NCBI RefSeq assembly: GCF_001590685.1
Contig: NZ_CP014616.1
Location: 146,501-210,500, forward strand
Direction: 5' to 3'
Source of the DNA: Sporosarcina psychrophila
GTDB taxonomy: Bacteria > Bacillota > Bacilli > Bacillales_A > Planococcaceae
Length of the DNA stretch: 64,000 nucleotides
Positions 44,366 to 51,881 of the stretch are shown here, in pieces. Position 1 is the first letter of the stretch; every line of letters begins with the position of its first letter. Below the pieces are notes generated by a model. That model worked only from the letters and a program-made list of their open reading frames with translations, did no database searches and was not told the origin of the DNA. A program made the translations under genes and the position numbers.

Positions 44366-45442
44366 ATGAATGAGTATATACAGCTTATGATAGATTGGGT
44401 TGAAGAACATTTAAACAAAGAGTTTTCACTAGATGAATTGGCTAATTACATGGGTTATTCCCCTTATTACTGTTCTTTTAAATTTCATCAGGTAACAGGG
44501 ATCAGTATTAGGCGCTATGTTCTTTTAAGAAGGCTATATTTATCTACAGCAGATTTGTCGAGCAATCAGAAGATAATTGAAATAGTTTTTGAATATGGCT
44601 ATTCATCTCAAGAGGCTTATAGTAGAGCCTTTAAAAAGGTTTTTGGTGTAACTCCAAGAGAATTTCAACTAAATAAGTTGCCTGTACAGTCATTTGTTAA
44701 ACTTACTCTCGATCAAAGCGAGGATGAGGATAGCGTGTATATGTCTAGAAAAAATGAGGTTGAACAGTTACAAAATGTGAAGAGAGAACTGTTTGACAAA
44801 GACGTACTTAACGTATTGAATGGTCAAGTTATGTATGAAGAGTTTAAAGCAGAAAAACTGATGGGGGATTCTGATTATGTACCATTCAATGAGGCGATGT
44901 GTGTACATGCGACGACGGCACAAGTTTTTGACGACGAGTTTATTCAAACAAGAGCATTAGGACATCATGTGTCAGTAGAAAACTACATCAGGAAGGTTAT
45001 TTATCCCTTCAATACTATTTTTAAGGAGGAGTATAAATATATCGTTCTATGGTTTGGTGAAGACATGTTTTGTCAGATGAATCTTCTTACAATTCTTACT
45101 TACTTTGAACAGTCCGGATACAAAGGAAAAGTATTCTTAAATAGCTTTAGAGAGGATGAATTTAAAGTCAGCCAAACTGAGCTTCAATTAGGAGATTATG
45201 AATCTGTATACAAAGAAGTATTGATAAACCATAGAAAGCCATCGATTGAATTACTCCCAGTAATGTATCAGGCAATAGATATATTTTTAGATATGTTAAA
45301 AGAAAATAATGAAGTAGTAAAATATATTTCCAAAAATAAAGATCTTTCAACAGCGGAATTAGTTAATAGGTTATTTGATCTTTTTCCTACAATAGGATAC
45401 GGAGATTCGCAATATATAGAGCTTATTAATAAAGCTAAGTGA
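44366..45442 (+). CDS. AraC family regulator with N-terminal HTH
   Basis: 358 residues. The double helix-turn-helix occupies residues 1-110 (DELANYMGYSPYYCSFKFHQ; IIEIVFEYGYSSQEAYSRAF and KKVFGVTPREFQ). The C-terminal 250 residues are unrecognised and presumably bind a ligand. Divergent from the nucleobase permease gene, which it might control. GGAG lies 9 bases before the ATG. Confidence 0.88.
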   Translation: MNEYIQLMIDWVEEHLNKEFSLDELANYMGYSPYYCSFKFHQVTGISIRRYVLLRRLYLSTADLSSNQKIIEIVFEYGYSSQEAYSRAFKKVFGVTPREFQLNKLPVQSFVKLTLDQSEDEDSVYMSRKNEVEQLQNVKRELFDKDVLNVLNGQVMYEEFKAEKLMGDSDYVPFNEAMCVHATTAQVFDDEFIQTRALGHHVSVENYIRKVIYPFNTIFKEEYKYIVLWFGEDMFCQMNLLTILTYFEQSGYKGKVFLNSFREDEFKVSQTELQLGDYESVYKEVLINHRKPSIELLPVMYQAIDIFLDMLKENNEVVKYISKNKDLSTAELVNRLFDLFPTIGYGDSQYIELINKAK

Positions 45443-45466
45443 ACTTAACTAATTTTTATACAAAAA

Positions 45467-45519
45467 CTTCACGTAGTTACATCACGGTGAACCGTACCAG
45501 AAGTAAATGCGGTTTTTTC
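45467..45519 (+). repeat. Intergenic hairpin repeat R2
   Basis: Contains GGTGAACCGTACCAGAAGTA and a following GCGGTTTTTT tail. Member of the repeat family also found at 47.4, 50.7 and 61.0 kb; lies downstream of the AraC gene and could terminate it. Confidence 0.6.
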
Positions 45520-45532
45520 AGAAAAATAAAAA

Positions 45533-45577
45533 GCCGAAAATGAACAAGTTATGAATAGAACCTTGCTCATTTTTGGC
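45533..45577. terminator. Bidirectional terminator between AraC and DUF4153 genes
   Basis: Stem GCCGAAAATGAACAAG / CTTGCTCATTTTTGGC between convergent genes. Confidence 0.72.
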
Positions 45578-45620
45578 ATTTATAAGGAAGAACAGCATTC
45601 GTTACAATAGTAAAGCCTTT

Positions 45621-46868
45621 CTAATTAAAAATTAAAGGAAAAGTAAATGTAACGAAAGCGGCCCAAAGTACGTAGACCGGCAAATACTTAGTAACCGCAT
45701 CTTGGATGGTTGAAGGCCCGGTTTTGTTTTGTAGAAAACGCATATAGGAGACCATGATCCAGATTAGATTTCCCCAGATAAGTATGTTTACGCCTAAAAC
45801 AGCAATTCTGTTGGGTGTAATTCCATAAGAAGAAAGTCTGAACACTATGGCTGACAAAGCCACACTGTCAATGATAAGAGCAAGAATAATTAGGGCGAAG
45901 CTTATATAATCAGAAATGGTCTTTTTCTTGTCTGTACCGCTTTCGGTAATGGAAAATATGGTAACGGCCAATACACTAAAGAGTATTCCGTTGAAGACTA
46001 GCAGGAAATTGCGATCCAAGAATGGATTTTTTCCGACCCAAATAACCGTTATAAGATAGACCAACAATGTGGCCAGAACAAGAGGACTAAAAATTTTAGC
46101 GATATAAGGTGTAATATTCTTAGCAAGTTTAAGATTCATCGATACCAGGTATGTAGCCACAATAGCGAGAGCGGCAGCACCGAATAAAACGATATTTCTA
46201 AAATAGAAGTCTTCTATATCCAAACCGACAAAACTAAATAACTGCATGGTTAATGCTGCTAGCAACATTCCGCTAATTGCCATGCTGGCGTAGAGTATGC
46301 AAAATTCCAAATTAAATTTAAGATAGGCTAATCTTGTACTCCCTATACCATATTCATTTCCTATAAATGCAAGCCCAATCAATCCCCATAAGAATATGGG
46401 AAGGTGTAAATAAGCAAGGATAATACTGTCATTATGATTTGATGGCAGCATATTAAGATACAACCCAGAGAGTAGGAACATCAATGCAAGGGTGTAAAGA
46501 ACCTTTTTTGGGGGGTTATTTTTGTATACAAAATAAGCTGCAATGAAGGGAAGAATCCCAAAAGCAAGGTTAATTGGGGCAATTGCTTCCTGTTCGACAA
46601 AATGGAAAATGATCCTGGTGCTTATCCCCGCCAGAATGGCTAAAATGCCCATGAACAAGAAACCTTTCTGAAGCAAGGAAGTTTTTTCTGTATGTGCCGC
46701 CTCCTTGAAATTCAATCTTTCATACCAAGTAGCAAGAACCGGCGAATCAGGGTTTTGTTCCCAAGCGTGTGAGAATGACTTTTTAAAAGCTTTGGGGTCT
46801 TCTCTAAACATTCTCTCCAGCTCATTGGGGTTAGCAATATTTTTACTAATCGAATTGTCGATTTCCAC
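45621..46868 (-). CDS. DUF4153-like polytopic membrane protein
   Basis: 415 residues. A soluble N-terminal 60 residues (NPNELERMFREDPKAFKKSF, then a tryptophan-rich segment) precede about twelve hydrophobic helices. The late block GITPNRIAVLGVNILIWGNL with IWIMVSYMRF fits DUF4153-type proteins. Function unknown. The start is GTG with GGAGG seven bases upstream. Confidence 0.72.
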   Translation of the reverse strand: MEIDNSISKNIANPNELERMFREDPKAFKKSFSHAWEQNPDSPVLATWYERLNFKEAAHTEKTSLLQKGFLFMGILAILAGISTRIIFHFVEQEAIAPINLAFGILPFIAAYFVYKNNPPKKVLYTLALMFLLSGLYLNMLPSNHNDSIILAYLHLPIFLWGLIGLAFIGNEYGIGSTRLAYLKFNLEFCILYASMAISGMLLAALTMQLFSFVGLDIEDFYFRNIVLFGAAALAIVATYLVSMNLKLAKNITPYIAKIFSPLVLATLLVYLITVIWVGKNPFLDRNFLLVFNGILFSVLAVTIFSITESGTDKKKTISDYISFALIILALIIDSVALSAIVFRLSSYGITPNRIAVLGVNILIWGNLIWIMVSYMRFLQNKTGPSTIQDAVTKYLPVYVLWAAFVTFTFPLIFN

Positions 46869-46903
46869 GGTTATACCTCCTCTAATAATTGTCAGACTAG
46901 GTC

Positions 46904-47092
46904 CTACTTTCCTCCATAATGCGTATAACCAAACTTAAATATCTTCGTCACTTTTGTATTCTGAAATATCTCCAGGTGACATTCTAAAGCCTTACGAATC
47001 ACCTCTAGAGTTGACAATCGAATGGGTTTTGCCTTTCCATTTTTCAATATAGGAACGTTAGCCATTGAATACACCACATATCGATAAATCAT
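46904..47092 (-). CDS. Small open frame upstream of the DUF4153 gene (uncertain)
   Basis: 62 codons, basic and lacking cysteine-pair or clear helix-turn-helix motifs. No convincing ribosome site. It sits where DUF4153 genes often have a small regulator, and it could instead be the 3' end of a decayed gene. Low support. Confidence 0.25.
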   Translation of the reverse strand: MIYRYVVYSMANVPILKNGKAKPIRLSTLEVIRKALECHLEIFQNTKVTKIFKFGYTHYGGK

Positions 47093-47380
47093 TTTCTGGT
47101 TTCATGAAAAGCAATTCACATATATATTGTATGTTTCATTTTAACTCATCATTTATTGTTTATCAATAAATATTTATTAACTTTAGCGATATTATTGTTG
47201 TTATAGTATGAATTAGACAAAATGCTAAACATTCCTCATTACAAATAAAACGTATGCAACTAACCTGTCTGTGACTTCCATATTGAATAAGCGATAACTG
47301 GAATTAAACTTTTGGGGCATAAAAGATGGATTCAAGATAAAATTGAAGGCTATAAAGAAAGTTAAAATAAACGTAAGTAA

Positions 47381-47425
47381 TGTAGGTGCACTCGGGGAAC
47401 CGTATCATAAGTAAATGAGGTTATT
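47381..47425 (+). repeat. Intergenic hairpin repeat R3
   Basis: GGGGAACCGTATCATAAGTA followed by AATGAGGTT; matches R2, R4 and R6. Here it is not directly behind a plus-strand gene, which argues against a simple terminator role. Confidence 0.6.
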
Positions 47426-47440
47426 TATTAACGGAAAAAC

Positions 47441-47478
47441 AAAGGTCAATTTTCTACGTTAATAGAAAATCGACCTTT
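47441..47478 (-). terminator. Intrinsic terminator of SDR gene 1
   Basis: On the minus strand AAAGGTCGATTTTCT pairs with AGAAAATTGACCTTT, followed by a T-rich tail. Confidence 0.78.
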
Positions 47479-47511
47479 ACAAACCTTATATGGATTTTTC
47501 ATGTACTACTA

Positions 47512-48246
47512 TTATTGTGCAGTTAATCCACCATCGATAACGAATTCTGAACCTGTTGAGTAGCTAGACTCATCAGAAGCTAAGAATAGTACCATATTTG
47601 ATACTTCTTCTGGTTGTGCTACGCGTTTTAATGGAATATGTTTAGAGAATGCTTCTACAGCTGCTTTTGTATCTTCTTGAACCACCATTGGTGTAGCGAT
47701 TACGCCTGGGTGTACAGAGTTTACACGAATACCCATTGGCGCTAAGTTAATGGCAGCTGCTTTCGTCATACCACGTACTGCAAATTTTGTATCAGTGTAA
47801 CCTACAGCGCCAGCAACCAAGCCGTTCATAGAAGAAATATTGACGATTGAACCACCGCCAGCTTTTATCATTGAAGCTGCTACAGTCTTCATACCCAAGA
47901 ATACTGACACTTGGTTAATGTCCACGATACGACGGTATTCTTCTACTGTAATATCAAGCATATTTTTCGCCATTGTAATACCGGCGTTATTTACTAATAC
48001 GTTTACTGGACCGAAAGCTTCTTCTGTTTTCGCAATAACTGTCGCCCAATCTTCTTCAGATGCTACATTTTGTTTAATGAAAAGTGCATTTTCACCTAAT
48101 TCAGCTGCAAATGCATTTCCTTTTTCCTCATTTAAATCTGTTAAAACAACCTTTGCACCGTGCTCAATGAATAATTTTGCATGTGATGCACCCATACCTT
48201 GTGCTGCTCCTGTAATAATCGCTACTTTACCTGATAACCGACTCAT
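47512..48246 (-). CDS. SDR oxidoreductase 1 (TetR-linked)
   Basis: 244 residues. Rossmann motif TGAAQGMGASH, NNAGITMAKNM, catalytic serine (NISSMNG), YTDTK and C-terminal FVIDGGLTAQ. It resembles 3-alpha/20-beta-hydroxysteroid dehydrogenase and cyclohexanol dehydrogenase-like SDRs that act on small alcohols or ketones. AGGAGG precedes the ATG. A palindrome and a TetR gene lie just upstream in the same direction. Confidence 0.9.
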   Translation of the reverse strand: MSRLSGKVAIITGAAQGMGASHAKLFIEHGAKVVLTDLNEEKGNAFAAELGENALFIKQNVASEEDWATVIAKTEEAFGPVNVLVNNAGITMAKNMLDITVEEYRRIVDINQVSVFLGMKTVAASMIKAGGGSIVNISSMNGLVAGAVGYTDTKFAVRGMTKAAAINLAPMGIRVNSVHPGVIATPMVVQEDTKAAVEAFSKHIPLKRVAQPEEVSNMVLFLASDESSYSTGSEFVIDGGLTAQ

Positions 48247-48278
48247 ATAAAATTCCTCCTAGAATAGATTCGCAAAAG

Positions 48279-48296
48279 GTGATAGTCGACTATCAC
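48279..48296. promoter_or_regulatory. Palindromic operator upstream of SDR gene 1
   Basis: Perfect 18-base palindrome GTGATAGTCGACTATCAC about 33 bases before the SDR start, inside its promoter zone. The adjacent upstream gene encodes a TetR regulator, the likely binder. Confidence 0.72.
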
Positions 48297-48355
48297 TTTT
48301 ATACTTACTAGTAAACAGCTTTCTCATGCGAATGTCAATTCATATGGCCCTAATT

Positions 48356-48985
48356 TTATGGCTGAATATAGCGTAAAAATACATCCTTCATCATCGCCAG
48401 CTGCTTGTCCGAAGTAAGCAATGTCGAAAGATTGGTATCATGCTTTGTTAGGCTTGATTTATAAGTGAATAAGCTGAAATTTTGTACCATTGTCATGATA
48501 AATAGATCCAAATCAACATCCGATCTTAACGAACCGTCTCGCTTGCCCTGTTCACTTACTGTTAATAAAATACGAGCTAATTTGCTCCGTACAGCTAAGA
48601 ATTCAGCATAGTCTTCAGGCGATTCTTCTGCTATTTTTTCATATAAATTAAAGGACTCGAAGTATTTTGCTAAACGCAGTTGTAGATCCTTCGTTATGCC
48701 TATATAATACTCCAAAATTTGCTCGGTTTTTTCATATGCCGTCACCGGCTGCTCGACAATCTGCCCAATATCCGTGGCCATTTCATCTGTAATCGCATTC
48801 GTCGCCGCAATCATTAAATACTCTTTTTTAGGGAAATAGCGGAATAACGTTGCAATCCCAATGCCAGCAGTAGTCGCAACATCTTGCATTTGTATAGTTT
48901 GCACACCTTCTTCCAAAAATAAATCCTTTGCAATTAGGATGATGTTTTGACGACGTTGCTGTTTTTGTTGTTCTCGTTTACTCAT
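48356..48985 (-). CDS. TetR/AcrR family regulator 1
   Basis: 209 residues; N-terminal helix-turn-helix (FLEEGVQTIQMQDVATTAGI and GIATLFRYFPKKEYLM) and an all-helical ligand domain. The ATG at 48985 has GGAG eight bases upstream; an in-frame GTG three codons earlier overlaps that site. Probably represses SDR gene 1 through the palindrome 60 bases below its stop. Confidence 0.9.
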   Translation of the reverse strand: MSKREQQKQQRRQNIILIAKDLFLEEGVQTIQMQDVATTAGIGIATLFRYFPKKEYLMIAATNAITDEMATDIGQIVEQPVTAYEKTEQILEYYIGITKDLQLRLAKYFESFNLYEKIAEESPEDYAEFLAVRSKLARILLTVSEQGKRDGSLRSDVDLDLFIMTMVQNFSLFTYKSSLTKHDTNLSTLLTSDKQLAMMKDVFLRYIQP

Positions 48986-49129
48986 TTTCGTCACTCCAAC
49001 TGTTTTTCATGCATTGATTGTAACATGTTTATTTGGTATCGACTTGTATTCGCATCGGTGTAAATCATTGGGGTAAATACTAAAATTCAAGCGTGATATT
49101 TTAAAGAAGTTGATAGGATAGTGGTTCGA

Positions 49130-49729
49130 TTATTCCCCAATGTATTCAATTGAATATATGTGAGTTTTCGTTAACGCAATAACTTCTTCGATAAATTCTT
49201 CTTGAGATTCTTTGAAGTCACTGTTAATCCAATTCAGAATAAGTCCGTAAAATCCAAAGGCAGTATAACGTTTAAAATAATCCATGTTTACAGGGATATT
49301 GTTAATTGTTTGGAAATTGAATTGTTCTTGATAAATTTTTAAAATTGTTTGAGGAAATCTTGTATGCAATCCTGGTAAAGGCTCATCATATTTGATCAGA
49401 AAAAAATTCCGGTTTTCATATATGTAAGAAATGATATTAAAAGATGGTGTATTTAGCTTTGTTGTATAAAATTTTTGACCAGGTATATATGGCTTTCCTA
49501 CTGAATTTTCTAAGCCTTTCAGCATCGATTCAAGTAAGTCTTCTGCCAATTGAATTTTATCTTGATAATGCACATAAAACGTACTGCGATTATATGAGGC
49601 TTGATTTACAATATCTTTCACCGAAACAGAATGATAACCATTTCTTTTTATAAGTTCAATAAGTGCTAGCTTAAAATGTTCTTTTGTCCGATTTTGTCGT
49701 TTAGATGATATGGTTTTATTATTTTCCAT
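49130..49729 (-). CDS. TetR/AcrR family regulator 2
   Basis: 199 residues with the helix-turn-helix GYHSVSVKDIVNQASYNRST followed by FYVHYQDKIQLAEDLLE, and a C-terminal TetR_C_7-like helical domain. The ATG at 49729 follows AGGGATTTTTT. Divergent from SDR gene 2, from which it is separated by 200 bases containing a candidate operator at 49746-49778. Confidence 0.9.
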   Translation of the reverse strand: MENNKTISSKRQNRTKEHFKLALIELIKRNGYHSVSVKDIVNQASYNRSTFYVHYQDKIQLAEDLLESMLKGLENSVGKPYIPGQKFYTTKLNTPSFNIISYIYENRNFFLIKYDEPLPGLHTRFPQTILKIYQEQFNFQTINNIPVNMDYFKRYTAFGFYGLILNWINSDFKESQEEFIEEVIALTKTHIYSIEYIGE

Positions 49730-49745
49730 AAAAAATCCCTCCATG

Positions 49746-49778
49746 TTAAGAGACAAAGATATATAAAGTGTCTATTAA
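49746..49778. promoter_or_regulatory. Candidate operator between TetR 2 and SDR 2
   Basis: Imperfect dyad TTAAGAGACA / TGTCTATTAA with a 13-base centre. A second dyad GACCCAA / TTGGGTC with a wide spacing lies at about 49817-49869. Confidence 0.4.
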
Positions 49779-49929
49779 TTATACATTTTATAAGAATTTA
49801 ATGATTGTTGGAACTGACCCAAATGTTAAAATTAAATTGTGAACAAATTAGCACATATTTTTATTGGGTCTATCCATACTAACTAAAATATGCTAGCGCT
49901 ATCTTATAATTATACAGGGGGAATGTAAA

Positions 49930-50667
49930 ATGGGTAAACTACAAAATAAAGTAGCTGTCATCACTGGAGGAGCTTCTGGTATTGGAGCCGCAACCGCAAA
50001 GTTATTTGTTTCAGAAGGTGCTAAAGTAGTTCTTGTAGATTTAAATGAAGAAAAAGGAAAAGCTTTTGAAGCAGAATTGAAAGCGCTTAACGCCGAAGCA
50101 TTATTTATTAAAGCGAATATTACAAGTGAAGAAGATGTAGCGAATATCTTTAAACAAACAATTGAAGCTTTTGGCAAAGTAGATGTTGTGTTCAATAATG
50201 CAGGTATTGGTCGCGTTCACCCAACTCATGAATTAGAGTACTCTGAATGGCGCAACACAGTCAATGTGGATTTAGATGGCGTATTCTTAGTAGCGCGTGA
50301 AGCAATCCGTGAAATGTTAAAGGCGGGCGGTGGGACAATCGTAAATACGGCTTCTATGTATGGTTGGGTTGGTTCACCTGGTTCTGCGGCTTACAATGCA
50401 GCAAAAGGAGGCGTAATTAACTTAACACGCTCACTTGCTCTTGAATATGCAGAACAAAACATTCGCGTTAACTCACTATGCCCAGGCTTCATCGACACAC
50501 CAATTATTCCAGAAGAGAGTAAACAAACATTAGCTTCAATGACTCCGATGAAACGTCTAGGACAAGCAGAAGAAATGGCTAAAGCGGTATTATTCATGGC
50601 AAGTGATGATTCTTCATTCATGACTGGAAATAGCTTAACTGTTGACGGTGGTTATACAGCTCAATAA
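49930..50667 (+). CDS. SDR oxidoreductase 2 (TetR-linked)
   Basis: 245 residues. TGGASGIGAATAKLF, NNAGIGRVHP, NTASMYGWVG, YNAAKGG and LTVDGGYTAQ. It is clearly paralogous to SDR 1 (similar start and VDLNEEKG segment) and probably NAD-dependent by the aspartate after beta-2. The ribosome site GGGGGA lies somewhat far from the ATG. Confidence 0.9.
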   Translation: MGKLQNKVAVITGGASGIGAATAKLFVSEGAKVVLVDLNEEKGKAFEAELKALNAEALFIKANITSEEDVANIFKQTIEAFGKVDVVFNNAGIGRVHPTHELEYSEWRNTVNVDLDGVFLVAREAIREMLKAGGGTIVNTASMYGWVGSPGSAAYNAAKGGVINLTRSLALEYAEQNIRVNSLCPGFIDTPIIPEESKQTLASMTPMKRLGQAEEMAKAVLFMASDDSSFMTGNSLTVDGGYTAQ

Positions 50668-50720
50668 GTATCAATTTTTCTGTACCTGTTGGATATACAA
50701 AATTTATAAGCAAAATGAAA

Positions 50721-50768
50721 CTGCACTTACATTCGTTACGGGGAGCCGTACCAAAAGTGAGGTTTGTG
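50721..50768 (+). repeat. Intergenic hairpin repeat R4
   Basis: CTGCACTTACATTCGTTACG then GGGAGCCGTACCAAAAGTGAGGTTT; the outer ACTTAC/AAGTGAGG parts can pair. Member of the R1-R6 family, behind SDR gene 2. Confidence 0.6.
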
Positions 50769-50780
50769 TCATAATAATGA

Positions 50781-50818
50781 AACAGTCTGAGTAATTATTA
50801 AATCAGGCTGTTATTTTT
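50781..50818 (+). terminator. Intrinsic terminator after SDR gene 2
   Basis: Stem AACAGTCTGA / TCAGGCTGTT (one G-U pair) and a T5 tail. Confidence 0.75.
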
Positions 50819-50976
50819 GTGGGTAATTATTAGTTCGATTTCAAAAGGGAATAAAAAAGTGTAAGTACTACTTCTAGTCGATTAATTATGAAAAATAGCA
50901 TCTTGAGATTCTTTAATCGTCAATCTTTACGTGATACGATAAAAAGAATATAAAACATTAAGGTGAGGGGGATTTC

Positions 50977-51594
50977 ATGTTCTTAGATCAACTAAAAAAC
51001 CAGTTAAATGAAAATCAGTCCCTGTTTATAGGGGAGGAAACAGCTCTTCGTTCAGCGGTTTTAATACCACTTGTTCAAGTGGATGAAGAATGGCATATCC
51101 TTTTCGAAGTACGTTCATTCACTATGAGAAAACAGCCCGGTGATATTAGTTTTCCTGGTGGTCGAATCGACTCCACAGACCCATCCCCAATGGCTGCCGC
51201 TTTACGAGAAACGCATGAAGAATTAGGGGTCGACCCAAAAACGGTTACGATCGTAGGGACATTAAGTCCTTATATTGCTTCCTCTTCATTTGTTATCTAT
51301 CCATTTGTAGCAACCATTGATTACAATCAAATTATTCATTCGTATAACAAAGAAGAAGTTGAAGAGGTATTTACAATACCCGTTAAATGGCTATTGAATT
51401 ATGAGCCTTATATGCATGTAGTATCCGTTGAACCAGTGCCTTTGCCAAGCTTTCCCTATGAAAAAATAATGAATGGTACGCAGTATCAATGGAGAGCTCG
51501 TTCAATGGAAGAATGGTTTTTTGATTATGAAAACTATACAATTTGGGGTTTAACGGCTAGGATTTTGAAACATTTTATAGGAATTATAAAATGA
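50977..51594 (+). CDS. NUDIX hydrolase, CoA pyrophosphatase type (copy 2)
   Basis: 205 residues, differing from copy 1 at only about a dozen positions (for example SPMAAALRETHEELGV against SRVAAALRETHEELGV). DNA similarity begins about 40 bases upstream (GATACGATAAAAAGAATATA) and stops at the stop codon (TTATAGGAATTATAAAATGA). Both copies look intact, so either could be functional. Confidence 0.9.
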   Translation: MFLDQLKNQLNENQSLFIGEETALRSAVLIPLVQVDEEWHILFEVRSFTMRKQPGDISFPGGRIDSTDPSPMAAALRETHEELGVDPKTVTIVGTLSPYIASSSFVIYPFVATIDYNQIIHSYNKEEVEEVFTIPVKWLLNYEPYMHVVSVEPVPLPSFPYEKIMNGTQYQWRARSMEEWFFDYENYTIWGLTARILKHFIGIIK

Positions 51595-51636
51595 GTGATG
51601 TTATTAATTATGAAGGAACTACTTATTACATTGAAA

Positions 51637-51660
51637 TAACCTCACTTTGTACCATTATGG
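51637..51660 (+). repeat. Partial repeat R5
   Basis: TAACCTCACTTTGTACCATTATGG behind NUDIX copy 2 (first 20 bases TAACCTCACTTTGTACCATT) corresponds to the 5' half of R1 but lacks the 3' arm. Confidence 0.45.
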
Positions 51661-51749
51661 AGAGTCTTTTCAAAGTAATCACATGTTGACTATGAATCTG
51701 CCGAGGGAGTCAATTCATCTGGAAACTGCATGTAATAGTATTAAATTTC

Positions 51750-51795
51750 AGGTGCCTGGTTCTGATACAATTCGCGATTACGTTAGTACTTTTCA
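51750..51795 (+). repeat. Direct repeat B flanking the helical-repeat gene
   Basis: AGGTGCCTGGTTCTGATACA and the next 20-odd bases match the segment at 53789-53833 in the same orientation. A weaker relative occurs at 39586-39612 next to the transposase remnant, so these may be decayed insertion-sequence ends. Confidence 0.55.
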
Positions 51796-51881
51796 TAACT
51801 TTATAAATATAGAATTGCAAAAAGGAATCGGAAACGAGTACAAATTATACTGTATTCCATTCCTATTTCAAGGAGGACTTT

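Larger units (their letters stand above)
47093..47511. other. AT-rich intergenic stretch
   Basis: About 420 bases without a gene. Holds repeat R3 (47381-47425) and the terminator of the following minus-strand reductase gene. Confidence 0.5.
50668..50976. other. Intergenic stretch with R4 and a terminator
   Basis: About 310 bases; holds repeat R4 (50721-50768), a terminator (50781-50818) and the duplicated leader of NUDIX copy 2. No gene. Confidence 0.6.
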
